Positions 1 to 5,778 of a stretch of 5,826 nucleotides of DNA are shown piece by piece. Each line of letters opens with the position of its first letter. Within the stretch, counting starts at the first letter, position 1. Location of the stretch: assembly GCA_946481465.1 (NCBI GenBank), contig CAMLOC010000270.1:1-5826 (forward strand), given 5' to 3'. The translations under genes and the position numbers were made by a program. This DNA is from an uncultured Shinella sp. Its GTDB lineage: Bacteria; Pseudomonadota; Alphaproteobacteria; Rhizobiales; Rhizobiaceae. Under the pieces are notes generated by a model. That model was not told where the DNA came from, ran no database searches, and saw nothing but the letters and a program-made list of their open reading frames with translations.

Positions 1-266
1 GCCAGCAATTCGACCAGCAGGTCGACGCCGAGATTGCCGATCAGCCGCCAGTCGAACGTGTAGAATTGCTGGAGCGCGGGCGAATTTTCGAGATCGAGCT
101 GCACCCGATAGCGCCCGATATGGCCCGGCAGGTCGAGCAAGGGCGCGACGTCCGGCCAGAACAAGGGCAGCGCGCTCAGCACGATCAGCCCCGCGAGCAC
201 CGCCGGATGCTCCCAGAACGGCCGTTTCTCGCCTTCGCTCCTCAGCTGGAAATGCCCCGTCTGCAC
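1..266 (-). CDS. Polytopic membrane protein, GT-C-like (partial, N-terminal 88 codons)
   Basis: The reverse strand is open from an in-frame TGA at 326-324 to the left edge and reads as a plausible membrane protein. The visible part has a short charged N-terminus ending in EKRPFWEH, a hydrophobic segment at about residues 21-38 (PAVLAGLIVLSALPLFW), and a loop with DLPGHIGRYRVQ at about residues 45-56. It continues with FDWRLIGNLGVDLLVELL to the edge. An acidic residue followed by P-x-H just after the first membrane helix recalls large bacterial GT-C-like membrane proteins that often lie in polysaccharide loci; that is recall of family resemblance, not a search result. The only standard start codon in the open frame before this segment is GTG at 266-264, preceded by a weak GGCGGGG. 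The gene is divergent from the downstream cluster. Function is unknown: a sugar transferase or other envelope-glycan membrane protein is plausible. The C-terminus lies outside the window. Confidence 0.7.
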   Translation of the reverse strand, partial: MQTGHFQLRSEGEKRPFWEHPAVLAGLIVLSALPLFWPDVAPLLDLPGHIGRYRVQLDLENSPALQQFYTFDWRLIGNLGVDLLVELL

Positions 267-353
267 GCGCCCCGCCGCATCGATCCCAAGAGAGACGGTG
301 CCTTCCCCACTCGGCCCTCGCTTTCAACAGAAAAATGGGCCGGGGGCGGAAAG

Positions 354-373
354 GTAAATATTCGTCAACCATT
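354..373 (+). promoter_or_regulatory. CtrA-box-like promoter element upstream of the GT87 gene
   Basis: GTAA (354-357), a 7-nt spacer, then TCAACC (365-370) followed by ATT. The known alphaproteobacterial CtrA consensus is TTAA-N7-TTAACC, so this has the correct spacing with two mismatches. It lies 42 nt before the chosen start codon, inside the AT-richer part of the divergent region. A related sequence, TCCGTTAACC, lies upstream of the second unit. Regulation by CtrA is inferred from pattern only; the match could be chance. Confidence 0.3.
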
Positions 374-402
374 GCGCGGCTAGGTCTCGATTTCCGCACC
401 GC

Positions 403-408
403 GAGGAA
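403..408 (+). promoter_or_regulatory. Ribosome binding site fixing the GT87 start at 413
   Basis: GAGGAA ends 4 nt before ATG 413. The frame also has an ATG at 335, but that start would add 26 residues rich in Arg, Lys and Gly, encoded in the AT-richer promoter region and lacking membrane-protein character. The site therefore favours the shorter protein. Confidence 0.65.
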
Positions 409-412
409 CCGA

Positions 413-1660
413 ATGTCCGCCGAGCTTCCAAGACAGTTTCGCATCGAAAGCGAAACGGCGGTCCGCGCGCCGCGGCGGGCGATCGGCGGTTGGCACCTCT
501 TCTGGCTCCTCACCGCCCTCGTCGGCACGCTTTTGATCCTGCGCGATGTCCTGGCCACCGGCGCGAGCCTTTCCATTTCCGGCCAGGCGCTGTGGGGCCG
601 CGATTTCGTCAACGTCTATTCGTCCGGCGCGCTCGTCCTGCAGGGCCGCGTCGACCTCCTCTACGATGTCGATGCCTATCGCGCCTTCCAGCTCGGCCTG
701 TTCGACGGCGGTCTCCAGAACCACAATTATTCCTACCCGCCGGTCAGCCTCCTCTACACTTGGCTGTTCGCTTTGCTGCCCTATCCGGTCGCTTTGGTCG
801 CCTGGCTGGGCTCGACCGGACTGCTGTTCGCCGCCGCGGCGCGGCCGCTGTTGCGCAATGCGGGCCTTCCCGCCTGGGTGGCGCTGCTCGCGCCGGCATC
901 GATCGTCAATCTTTGGGCGGGCCATTATGGCTTCCTCGTTGGGGCGCTGTGGCTCTTCGCCTGGCGTCTCCTGCCGCGGCGTCCGGGCCTCAGCGGCGTG
1001 TTGATCGGGCTGATGGTCGTGAAGCCCCATCTCGCCTTGCTGGCGCCGATCGTCTTGCTGTGGCGGCGCGAGTGGGTGGCGCTTGCCGCCGCCGCGGCCA
1101 CCTCGGTCGGCCTTGTCCTCCTCTCGGCGGCCCTCTTCGGCAGCCAATTGTGGCTGACCTATCTCACCGAGACGGCGATGCTCCAGGCGGCGATGGTCGA
1201 CGATGTCGGCGCCTTCTTCCTGACCATGATGCCGACCGTGACGCCGGCCGTAGCGATTGTCGGCCTGCCGACGGCGGTGACGGCGGCGGTCCAGCTGGGG
1301 GTCGCCCTTCTCGCGGTGGCGATGCTGCTGAAGCATCTCCCGCGCGACAGCGAGCAGGCCGGGCTCGCCACCGCGACCGCCACCTTCCTCGTCCTTCCCT
1401 ACGCCTTCGCCTACGACATGACGGTGGTCGGCCTGGCCGGCCTGCTTCTGTTCAGGCGATCGCTCGATCGCGACTCGCCGGCCTGGATCTTCGCCGCCGG
1501 CGCCGCGGCCTTCGCGCCGATGGCGGTGATGTACTGGAACGCATCCTCGCTGCCGGTCACGCCGCTGCTGATCGCCTTCCAATTGGCGGCGATGCTGGGC
1601 CTTGTCCGCTCCACCCGCCTGCGCGAGGCGCGCGGGCGAGAATGGCCGCTGGCCGGATGA
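413..1660 (+). CDS. GT87-family (DUF2029) polytopic glycosyltransferase
   Basis: This 415-residue integral membrane protein has about ten hydrophobic helices and the layout of glycosyltransferase family 87, GT-C fold enzymes such as mannosyltransferases that use polyprenyl-phosphate sugars. After a cytoplasmic N-terminus and first helix (about 28-45) comes the periplasmic loop GRDFVNVYSSGALVLQG (62-78). Its Asp64 is the likely catalytic acidic residue by analogy with GT-C enzymes. Further family marks are LLYD at 82-85, NYSYPP at 105-110 before the next helix, KPH at 204-206 in the usual K-P-Q/H position, and YAFAYD at 330-335 near the C-terminal helices. The start at 413 is chosen for its Shine-Dalgarno site and because it removes a non-membrane Arg-rich extension. 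The stop overlaps the next start as ATGA, so this gene and the GtrA-like gene are translationally coupled. Expected role: transfer of a lipid-linked sugar on the periplasmic face. Donor and acceptor cannot be read from the sequence. Confidence 0.87.
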   Translation: MSAELPRQFRIESETAVRAPRRAIGGWHLFWLLTALVGTLLILRDVLATGASLSISGQALWGRDFVNVYSSGALVLQGRVDLLYDVDAYRAFQLGLFDGGLQNHNYSYPPVSLLYTWLFALLPYPVALVAWLGSTGLLFAAAARPLLRNAGLPAWVALLAPASIVNLWAGHYGFLVGALWLFAWRLLPRRPGLSGVLIGLMVVKPHLALLAPIVLLWRREWVALAAAAATSVGLVLLSAALFGSQLWLTYLTETAMLQAAMVDDVGAFFLTMMPTVTPAVAIVGLPTAVTAAVQLGVALLAVAMLLKHLPRDSEQAGLATATATFLVLPYAFAYDMTVVGLAGLLLFRRSLDRDSPAWIFAAGAAAFAPMAVMYWNASSLPVTPLLIAFQLAAMLGLVRSTRLREARGREWPLAG

Positions 1661-2100
1661 GCGGCCCGATGTCCGCCGCTGGCGCAAATGCCGGTTCGGA
1701 GCGCGCCCTGCCGCGAACGGACTGGCACGGGCAGGTCGTCCGCTACTTCATCAGCGGCGGCGCGCTCGTCGCATTCTATTCGGCCATCTACTGGACCGGG
1801 GCCGCAATGCTGGGCATCCCGGCGCTCATTGCCAACACCATCGCCTTCATGGCGACGATGGTGACGGGCTGGGTCGTCCATTCGCGCTGGAGCTTTCGCG
1901 GCCATGGCCGCCGGGATCGGCCGCTGACCGCCTTCTCGCGTTTCCTGGCCATCAATCTTGCTGGCTATGCGCTGAACAGTTTCTGGGTCTGGCTGATCGT
2001 CGAACGGCTGCAGGGATCGGTGACCGCCTCGCTCGTGCCGATCGCCCTGGTGACGCCATGGCTGATGTTCTGGGCCAATCGCCGCTGGACCTTCGCCTGA
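1657..2100 (+). CDS. GtrA-like family membrane protein (putative lipid-linked sugar translocase)
   Basis: The 147-residue product has a polar 25-residue N-terminus followed by a complete GtrA-like domain (about 26-147) with four membrane helices near 30-50, 53-74, 92-113 and 122-140. Diagnostic features are RYFISGG at 29-35 opening helix 1, HSRWSF at 75-80 after helix 2, and the terminal WANRRWTF at 139-146, matching the family's N-R-x-W-x-F ending. Known GtrA proteins act with a GtrB polyprenyl-phosphate glycosyltransferase and a GtrC transferase, and are thought to help flip the lipid-linked sugar to the periplasm. Here a GT-C gene overlaps it upstream and a GT2 gene follows 169 nt downstream, matching that three-part arrangement. 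The start at 1657 is chosen for the ATGA overlap. A second ATG at 1669 would remove four residues and is also possible, since neither has a strong ribosome binding site. Confidence 0.93.
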   Translation: MSGPMSAAGANAGSERALPRTDWHGQVVRYFISGGALVAFYSAIYWTGAAMLGIPALIANTIAFMATMVTGWVVHSRWSFRGHGRRDRPLTAFSRFLAINLAGYALNSFWVWLIVERLQGSVTASLVPIALVTPWLMFWANRRWTFA

Positions 2101-2101
2101 G

Positions 2102-2130
2102 CCGACGCCTGTCGGATCGCCCGCTGGGCG
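2102..2130 (+). terminator. Tandem short hairpins directly after the gtrA-like stop
   Basis: Two small perfect stems follow the stop codon: CCGAC/GTCGG with loop GCCT (2102-2115), and CGCCC/GGGCG with loop GCT (2118-2130), separated by AT. They are well placed to end the first unit or stabilise its 3' end. No T-run follows, so a classical intrinsic terminator is not supported. Short GC-rich stems also arise often by chance in such DNA. Confidence 0.35.
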
Positions 2131-2160
2131 GAAAGTCGCGCAATCACAAGCAATTCGGGC

Positions 2161-2189
2161 TCGATCCGGTTCGATCGATACCGGGTCGA
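2161..2189. repeat. 29-nt dyad with embedded direct repeat (operator- or hairpin-like)
   Basis: The arms TCGATCCGGT (2161-2170) and ACCGGGTCGA (2180-2189) are inverted copies matching at 9 of 10 positions. The one mismatch would be a G-U pair in RNA, and the spacer is 9 nt. The same bases also form a 9-bp direct repeat, TCGATCCGG, at 2161-2169 and 2186-2194, a 25-bp period. The self-complementary TCGATCGA sits in the centre (2171-2178). It lies about 80 nt upstream of the GT2 gene, where an operator for a dimeric regulator or a leader hairpin would be expected. The protein that would bind it is unknown. Confidence 0.5.
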
Positions 2190-2203
2190 TCCGGGCCAAA
2201 CGC

Positions 2204-2219
2204 TTACGGTCCGTTAACC
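2204..2219 (+). promoter_or_regulatory. TTAACC half-site element upstream of the GT2 unit
   Basis: TCCGTTAACC (2210-2219) contains an intact TTAACC, the core half-site of CtrA boxes. The upstream half is poor: CTTA at the 7-nt spacing. Eight of ten bases match TTCGTCAACC upstream of the GT87 gene, and both lie 40-50 nt before the first start codon of their units (50 nt here). This makes it the best candidate for a promoter or regulator site of the second unit, at low certainty. Confidence 0.3.
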
Positions 2220-2230
2220 CTGATCGCTTA

Positions 2231-2258
2231 CCCCCGCTGGAGGTAGCAAAGACGGGGG
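2231..2258 (+). promoter_or_regulatory. Leader hairpin with a Shine-Dalgarno-like hexamer in its loop
   Basis: CCCCC (2231-2235) pairs with GGGGG (2254-2258). Inside it GCT (2236-2238) pairs with AGC (2245-2247), leaving GGAGGT (2239-2244) as the apical loop and AAAGAC as a one-sided bulge. GGAGGT is the best ribosome-binding sequence in the leader, but 25 nt separate it from ATG 2270, too far for normal use. An in-frame ACG at 2252 is 7 nt away. No ATG, GTG or TTG was found in this frame between about 2138 and 2270. The structure may control translation of the GT2 gene, or the site may be fortuitous. The pairing was read by eye without energy calculation. Confidence 0.45.
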
Positions 2259-2269
2259 CCACGGCCGAA

Positions 2270-3352
2270 ATGCGCGACAATTGGGATTTCGGCACATCCG
2301 CCTCCCTCCCTCTGGGCCGGAGCGCCAGCGATGCGCTCGAGACCGAGCTCGCCGAGCGCGAGGCGCGCCGTCCGTCGCGCCGCCACGCGCCCCTTTTGCT
2401 CTACGGCGTGCTGTCCTTCTGCTTCGGCAGCCTGATGTATCTGTTCGGCGTCATTCTCGTCTTCCCGCGCTACCTGCTCGGCCTCAATGCCTGGCTGGAG
2501 CCGGTCAGCGAATGGATCGTCTGGTACAGCGGCATTCCGATCGTCGCGGGCACCGCCTTGGCGCTGGTCGATCTCCTCTTCTTCCTCGACCGCAAGCGGC
2601 CCGATCTGCCGGTGCGCTATCGGCCGCTTCGCGATCAGTCGGTCACCGTCGCATTGACCGCCTATAATGACGAGGACAGCATCGGCCCCGCGGTCGAGGA
2701 TTTCCTCGCTCATCCGCTGGTTCGCCGCGTGATCGTCGTCAGCAACAACAGCCGCGACGCCACCTATGAGCGGGCCGAAGCCGCGGGCGCCCTCACCTTC
2801 AACGAGGAAGCGCCCGGCTATGGCCGCTGCGTCCATCGCTGCCTGACCGAGGCGGCCCGCTTCGACGACACCGACGCCGTCGTCCTGTGCGAGGGCGACC
2901 TCACCTTCCGCGCCTACGATATCGAGAAGCTGCTGGCCTACGCCCCGCACGTCGACATCGTGAACGGCACGCGGACGGTCGAGCCGCTGCGTCAATATTC
3001 GACGCAGCTCAGCACCTTCATGTATTACGGCAACATCTTCGTTGGTAAGCTGCTCGAGGCGAAGCATCTCGGGCGCAGCACCATCACCGACGTCGGAACC
3101 ACCTACAAGCTCTGCCGCCGCGATGCGCTGATCGACCTGCTTCCGAAGCTGAACGCGGCAATCAACCTGGAATTCAACGCCCATTTCCTCGACACGGCGC
3201 TGCAGGAAGGCTTCCTGCTCGTCGAATGCCCGATCACCTTCCACCAGCGGGTCGGCGTCAGCAAGGGCGGCAACATCAACAATCTGCGCGGCTTCACCGT
3301 GGGCATGCGGATGATCTTCGGCATCCTCCGCAGCTGGAGGCGCGCGGCATGA
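2270..3352 (+). CDS. Membrane-anchored GT2 glycosyltransferase, polyprenyl-phosphate transferase type
   Basis: This 360-residue protein has a polar N-terminus, two membrane helices (about 41-66 and 82-106) and a cytoplasmic GT-A domain from about residue 123. Family 2 landmarks appear in order: VTVALTAYNDEDSI (125-138), VIVVSNNSRDAT (154-165), GYGRCVHR (183-190), the acidic motif EGD (208-210) in the DxD place, TDVGTTYKLCRR (273-284), Glu319, and R-x-G-x-S-K at 327-332. The last motif is typical of the dolichol/undecaprenyl-phosphate mannosyl- or glucosyltransferase branch. The expected reaction moves sugar from a nucleotide donor to polyprenyl phosphate at the inner membrane. Oddities are the N-terminal rather than C-terminal helices seen in GtrB, SNN replacing the usual acidic residues before S-x-D, and E-x-D for D-x-D. 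ATG 2270 is the first usable start although the best ribosome-binding sequence is 25 nt upstream; a weak GGGGG at 2254-2258 is closer. The stop overlaps the next start as ATGA. Confidence 0.92.
   Translation: MRDNWDFGTSASLPLGRSASDALETELAEREARRPSRRHAPLLLYGVLSFCFGSLMYLFGVILVFPRYLLGLNAWLEPVSEWIVWYSGIPIVAGTALALVDLLFFLDRKRPDLPVRYRPLRDQSVTVALTAYNDEDSIGPAVEDFLAHPLVRRVIVVSNNSRDATYERAEAAGALTFNEEAPGYGRCVHRCLTEAARFDDTDAVVLCEGDLTFRAYDIEKLLAYAPHVDIVNGTRTVEPLRQYSTQLSTFMYYGNIFVGKLLEAKHLGRSTITDVGTTYKLCRRDALIDLLPKLNAAINLEFNAHFLDTALQEGFLLVECPITFHQRVGVSKGGNINNLRGFTVGMRMIFGILRSWRRAA
3336..3340 (+). promoter_or_regulatory. Ribosome binding site for the methyltransferase start at 3349
   Basis: GGAGG lies inside the end of the GT2 gene, 8 nt before ATG 3349. 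It fixes the methyltransferase start at the ATGA overlap, although the same frame is open further upstream. Confidence 0.8.
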
Positions 3353-3987
3353 GCGGCGGCTATCACGAATCCCGCCTCGAATTTGACGAACGTCGCGACA
3401 CCGTCTGGAAGGCGCTGTGGCGCTATTATTTCCGCGCCCTCGTCCCGGAGGACGGGTGCGTGCTCGACCTCGGCTGCGGCTATGGCGAGTTCATCAACAA
3501 TGTCGTCGCGCGCCACCGCATCGGGCTCGACATGTGGGAGGGCATGCCGGCCCATCTCGCTCCCGGCGTGGAGGCGCTCGTCGGCAGCGTCACCGACCTC
3601 GGCCGGATCGAGGATGGCAGCGTCGATTTCGCCTTCGCCAGCAACCTCTTCGAGCACGTCACCCAGGCCGACTTCGCGGCCGTCCTGGCGGCCTTGTCCG
3701 CCAAGCTCTCCGCGCGCGGCACGCTGAATATCCTGCAGCCCAATTACCGCTTCGCTTATCGCGAATATTTCGACGATTACACCCACATCTCGGTCTATTC
3801 GCACATCAGCATCGCCGATTTCCTGACCGCCAACGGCTATGAGGTGGTCGAGGTTCGCCCGCGCTTCCTTCCCCTGACCGTCAAGTCGCGGCTGCCCGTG
3901 TCGCCGTTTCTGATCGGCCTCTATCTGAAATCGCCGTTCAAGCCGATGGGCAAGCAGATGCTGATCCGCGCCCGCCCGCGCCGCTAG
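3349..3987 (+). CDS. Class I SAM-dependent methyltransferase
   Basis: The 212-residue soluble protein has a Rossmann-type methyltransferase domain. The glycine-rich SAM-binding motif VLDLGCGYGEF spans 38-48, the acidic residue at the end of strand 2 is Asp61 in GLDMW, and the post-strand-4 motif FAFASNLFEHV spans 94-104. After QPNYRFAYREYFDDYTH (130-146) comes the C-terminal half with ISIADFLTANGYEVVEV, usual in the Methyltransf_11/23 group. The length is normal for small-molecule or glycan methyltransferases. It overlaps the GT2 gene by 4 nt, has its own good ribosome binding site, and is followed after 13 nt by a GT-C gene, so it is co-transcribed with glycan genes. The likely substrate is a sugar residue, a nucleotide sugar or the lipid-linked intermediate. 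The substrate and methylated atom cannot be inferred. The ATGA overlap and Shine-Dalgarno site set the start. Confidence 0.9.
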   Translation: MSGGYHESRLEFDERRDTVWKALWRYYFRALVPEDGCVLDLGCGYGEFINNVVARHRIGLDMWEGMPAHLAPGVEALVGSVTDLGRIEDGSVDFAFASNLFEHVTQADFAAVLAALSAKLSARGTLNILQPNYRFAYREYFDDYTHISVYSHISIADFLTANGYEVVEVRPRFLPLTVKSRLPVSPFLIGLYLKSPFKPMGKQMLIRARPRR

Positions 3988-3990
3988 GAG
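3986..3990 (+). promoter_or_regulatory. Ribosome binding site for the GT-C gene, overlapping the methyltransferase stop
   Basis: AGGAG shares two bases with the TAG stop of the methyltransferase and ends 10 nt before ATG 4001. The placement supports coupled expression of the two genes. Confidence 0.75.
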
Positions 3991-4000
3991 CCCGATCGCC

Positions 4001-5635
4001 ATGTTCCAGACCAGGATCGAAGCTCCGGTTCAGCACGCTCGGCGAGAGCGGAAGGTTGCGATCGCTGCCGTCGCCTTCGCGCTGCTGGTGCTCGCGATCA
4101 AGTCGCAGGCCTTTTTTGCCTCCGCGCTCAAGGCCATCCTCTATCCGTTCGGCATCGACTATGGCGAGGGCATCGTCTGGCAGCAGGCGCTGCAGATCGA
4201 GGCCGGAACCGCCTATGGCGACATTTCCGGCTTTCCGGCGATCGTCTTCCATTATCCGCCCGTCTACCACGCCTTCTGTATCGCCTTGGCCGAGGCCGGC
4301 GGCATCGACTATCTGATGGCGGGAAGGATCGTGTCCTTCTCCGCGACGCTGGTTGCGGGCCTTTTCGCCGGCCTCATCGTCCATCAGCTGGTGCGCAGCG
4401 ACGCCCGACGGGACGTTGCCGCGGCCTGCGGCCTGATCGGCGGCCTGATGGCGATGAGCTTCGCGCCGGTCACCCATTGGGCGCCGCTCATGCGCGTCGA
4501 CATGGTGGCGACCGCTTTCGCTCTGGCCGGACTGTGGTGCGCGATGCGCGCGCCGGCCAGGCCGCGGCTGATCCACGCCGCCGCCTTGTGCTTCGTGGCG
4601 GCCGTCTTCACCAAGCAGACGGCGGTCGCGGCCCCGGCGGCGACCTTCCTCGCCCTGCTCGTGCTGAAGCCGCGCATCGCCCTGGCGGGCATGGCGACCG
4701 CGCTCGCGGCCGGTCTCGGAACTCTTGGCGTTCTCGCCTGGCTGACCGACGGCGGCTTCGTCCGCCACATCCTGCTCTACAACATCAACCGCTTCGATCT
4801 TTCACGGCTGGACATGATCGTCACGCTCGGCGGGATGCATTTGCTCTATCTTGCGGCCGGCTGCATAGGTGCCGCGCTCTGGATCCGGAGCCGCCTGCCG
4901 CACTATCGCGGCCTACGCGGCCTGGCCGAGCTCAGGCGGCGGATTGCCGGGACGCAGGCGGACCTCGGCGCGGCCCTGGTCCTGGCTTATTTCGTCCTGA
5001 CGACCCTGATGCTGGTCACGGTGGCCAAGGTCGGCTCGAACTACAATTACTTCATCGACTGGATGTTCGTGATCGCGATCCTCGCCGGCATCGGTTGCTG
5101 GCAGGCCGTCCGGTTCGCCCGCGACGCAGGCGACACGGCGCCCGTGCCGGCGCTCTCGGCCTTGCTGCTTCCCGTCCTGATCGGTGCCCAGGCCCTCTTT
5201 CTCTCCCCTCCCGATTATGCGGAGCGGCTCGATCCGGTTCGGGTGGCGGAGCTGGAACAGCTGAGCGGGATGGTCCGGACCGCCGACCGCCCGGTCATCT
5301 CCGACGATATGGTGGTGCTGCTGCGCGGCGGCCAGCCGGTGATGTGGGAATCGGCGATCTTCGCGGAACTCGCCAGCAAGGGCGTGTGGAATCCGGCGCC
5401 CTTCACCGACCGGATCCGCCGCGGCGAATTCGCCTTCTTCGTCACCGACGGCGGCCGCGGCGCGCCCTATTTCGAGGACCGCTACGGCCAGTTCATGGCC
5501 GGCGCCATCGACCAGGCCTATCCGGTGAAGCGGCAACTGGCCGGCTTCACCCTGCATCTCCCTGCCGGGCACGACCAGCCAGGAACCGCCGGCTCCAGCA
5601 CCAGCCCGGCCCGGAGCGCACGCAGCGCCAACTGA
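4001..5635 (+). CDS. GT-C-type polytopic membrane glycosyltransferase (GT39/PMT_2-like)
   Basis: This 544-residue protein has a cytoplasmic basic N-terminus, a first helix at about 18-39, roughly ten further hydrophobic segments up to about residue 401, and a soluble C-terminal domain (about 402-521). The first periplasmic loop contains FGIDYGEGIVWQQ (50-62), where Asp53/Glu56 are the best catalytic candidates by analogy with acidic residues in GT39/ArnT-like enzymes. HYPPVYHAF (84-92) matches the usual Y-P-P entry to the next helix. MRVDMVA (164-170), FTKQTAVAAP (203-212) and KVGSNYNYFIDW (343-354) look like further conserved loops. The predicted role is transfer of a sugar from a polyprenyl phosphate carrier on the periplasmic side, or polysaccharide assembly. 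It resembles the GT87 gene only in general fold. It ends the three-gene unit and has a good ribosome binding site. The last 23 residues (Pro/Ser/Ala/Arg-rich) look like an unstructured tail. The family assignment is less firm than for the GT87 protein. Confidence 0.82.
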   Translation: MFQTRIEAPVQHARRERKVAIAAVAFALLVLAIKSQAFFASALKAILYPFGIDYGEGIVWQQALQIEAGTAYGDISGFPAIVFHYPPVYHAFCIALAEAGGIDYLMAGRIVSFSATLVAGLFAGLIVHQLVRSDARRDVAAACGLIGGLMAMSFAPVTHWAPLMRVDMVATAFALAGLWCAMRAPARPRLIHAAALCFVAAVFTKQTAVAAPAATFLALLVLKPRIALAGMATALAAGLGTLGVLAWLTDGGFVRHILLYNINRFDLSRLDMIVTLGGMHLLYLAAGCIGAALWIRSRLPHYRGLRGLAELRRRIAGTQADLGAALVLAYFVLTTLMLVTVAKVGSNYNYFIDWMFVIAILAGIGCWQAVRFARDAGDTAPVPALSALLLPVLIGAQALFLSPPDYAERLDPVRVAELEQLSGMVRTADRPVISDDMVVLLRGGQPVMWESAIFAELASKGVWNPAPFTDRIRRGEFAFFVTDGGRGAPYFEDRYGQFMAGAIDQAYPVKRQLAGFTLHLPAGHDQPGTAGSSTSPARSARSAN

Positions 5636-5649
5636 CCGGCGACAAGACC

Positions 5650-5667
5650 CGGCCAAATATCCGGCCG
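5650..5667 (+). terminator. Small hairpin after the last gene (weak terminator candidate)
   Basis: CGGCC (5650-5654) pairs with GGCCG (5663-5667) across the loop AAATATCC, beginning 14 nt after the stop codon. The position suits a 3' end, but the stem is only 5 bp and no T-run follows, so this is weak. Confidence 0.3.
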
Positions 5668-5720
5668 CCTTCAATCGATTGGTGAACGGCCCGACGAGTC
5701 CTGTCGATGAGCTGCGCCTG

Positions 5721-5778
5721 GCCCGCCCAACTGCCCCCAGCAAGGGAGGGCCGTGGGTTGGGTCGCGATTGGGCGGGC
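5721..5778. repeat. 10-bp perfect inverted repeat with nested hairpin, REP-like
   Basis: GCCCGCCCAA (5721-5730) and TTGGGCGGGC (5769-5778) are exact inverted copies 38 nt apart. Within the spacer CCCCC (5734-5738) can pair with GGGAGGG (5744-5750) around the loop AGCAA, leaving one bulged A. A competing pairing uses CCCAAC (5726-5731) with GTTGGG (5757-5762). The element sits in the intergenic space after the operon. It could act as a factor-assisted terminator, an mRNA-stabilising structure or a dispersed REP-type repeat. No T-run follows. Copy number in the genome cannot be judged from one window. Confidence 0.55.

Larger units (their letters stand above)
267..412. promoter_or_regulatory. 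Divergent intergenic region between the two outward-facing units
   Basis: This 146-nt stretch separates the minus-strand membrane protein from the plus-strand GT87 gene and has no convincing coding sequence of its own. Its middle (about 324-372) is clearly richer in A and T than the flanking genes, as expected of a promoter region. The clearest signal is the GTAA-N7-TCAACC element listed separately. A GGGGAAGG tract read on the minus strand (308-301) resembles a ribosome binding site, but no standard in-frame start lies at the right distance. No -35/-10 pair could be assigned with confidence. Confidence 0.5.

Noticed and set aside
335..412. 26-residue N-terminal extension of the GT87 protein from ATG 335
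   Set aside because: It is basic and non-membrane in character, coded in the AT-richer promoter region, and ATG 413 has a better ribosome binding site.
490..1656. Long in-frame extension upstream of the gtrA-like gene
   Set aside because: The reading before 1657 is Arg/Pro-rich and overlaps the GT87 gene in another frame; GtrA-like homology begins only after 1657.
380..1687. A 435-codon open frame on the minus strand opposite the GT87 gene
   Set aside because: Its product is a highly polar Arg/Gln/Glu/Gly-rich sequence with no domain, typical of antisense shadows in GC-rich DNA, while the plus strand encodes a clear membrane protein.
2216..2231. TTAA and TTAC at 2214-2217 and 2228-2231 as a full CtrA box
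   Set aside because: The two parts are separated by 10 nt instead of 7, so only the TTAACC half-site is kept as a weak candidate.
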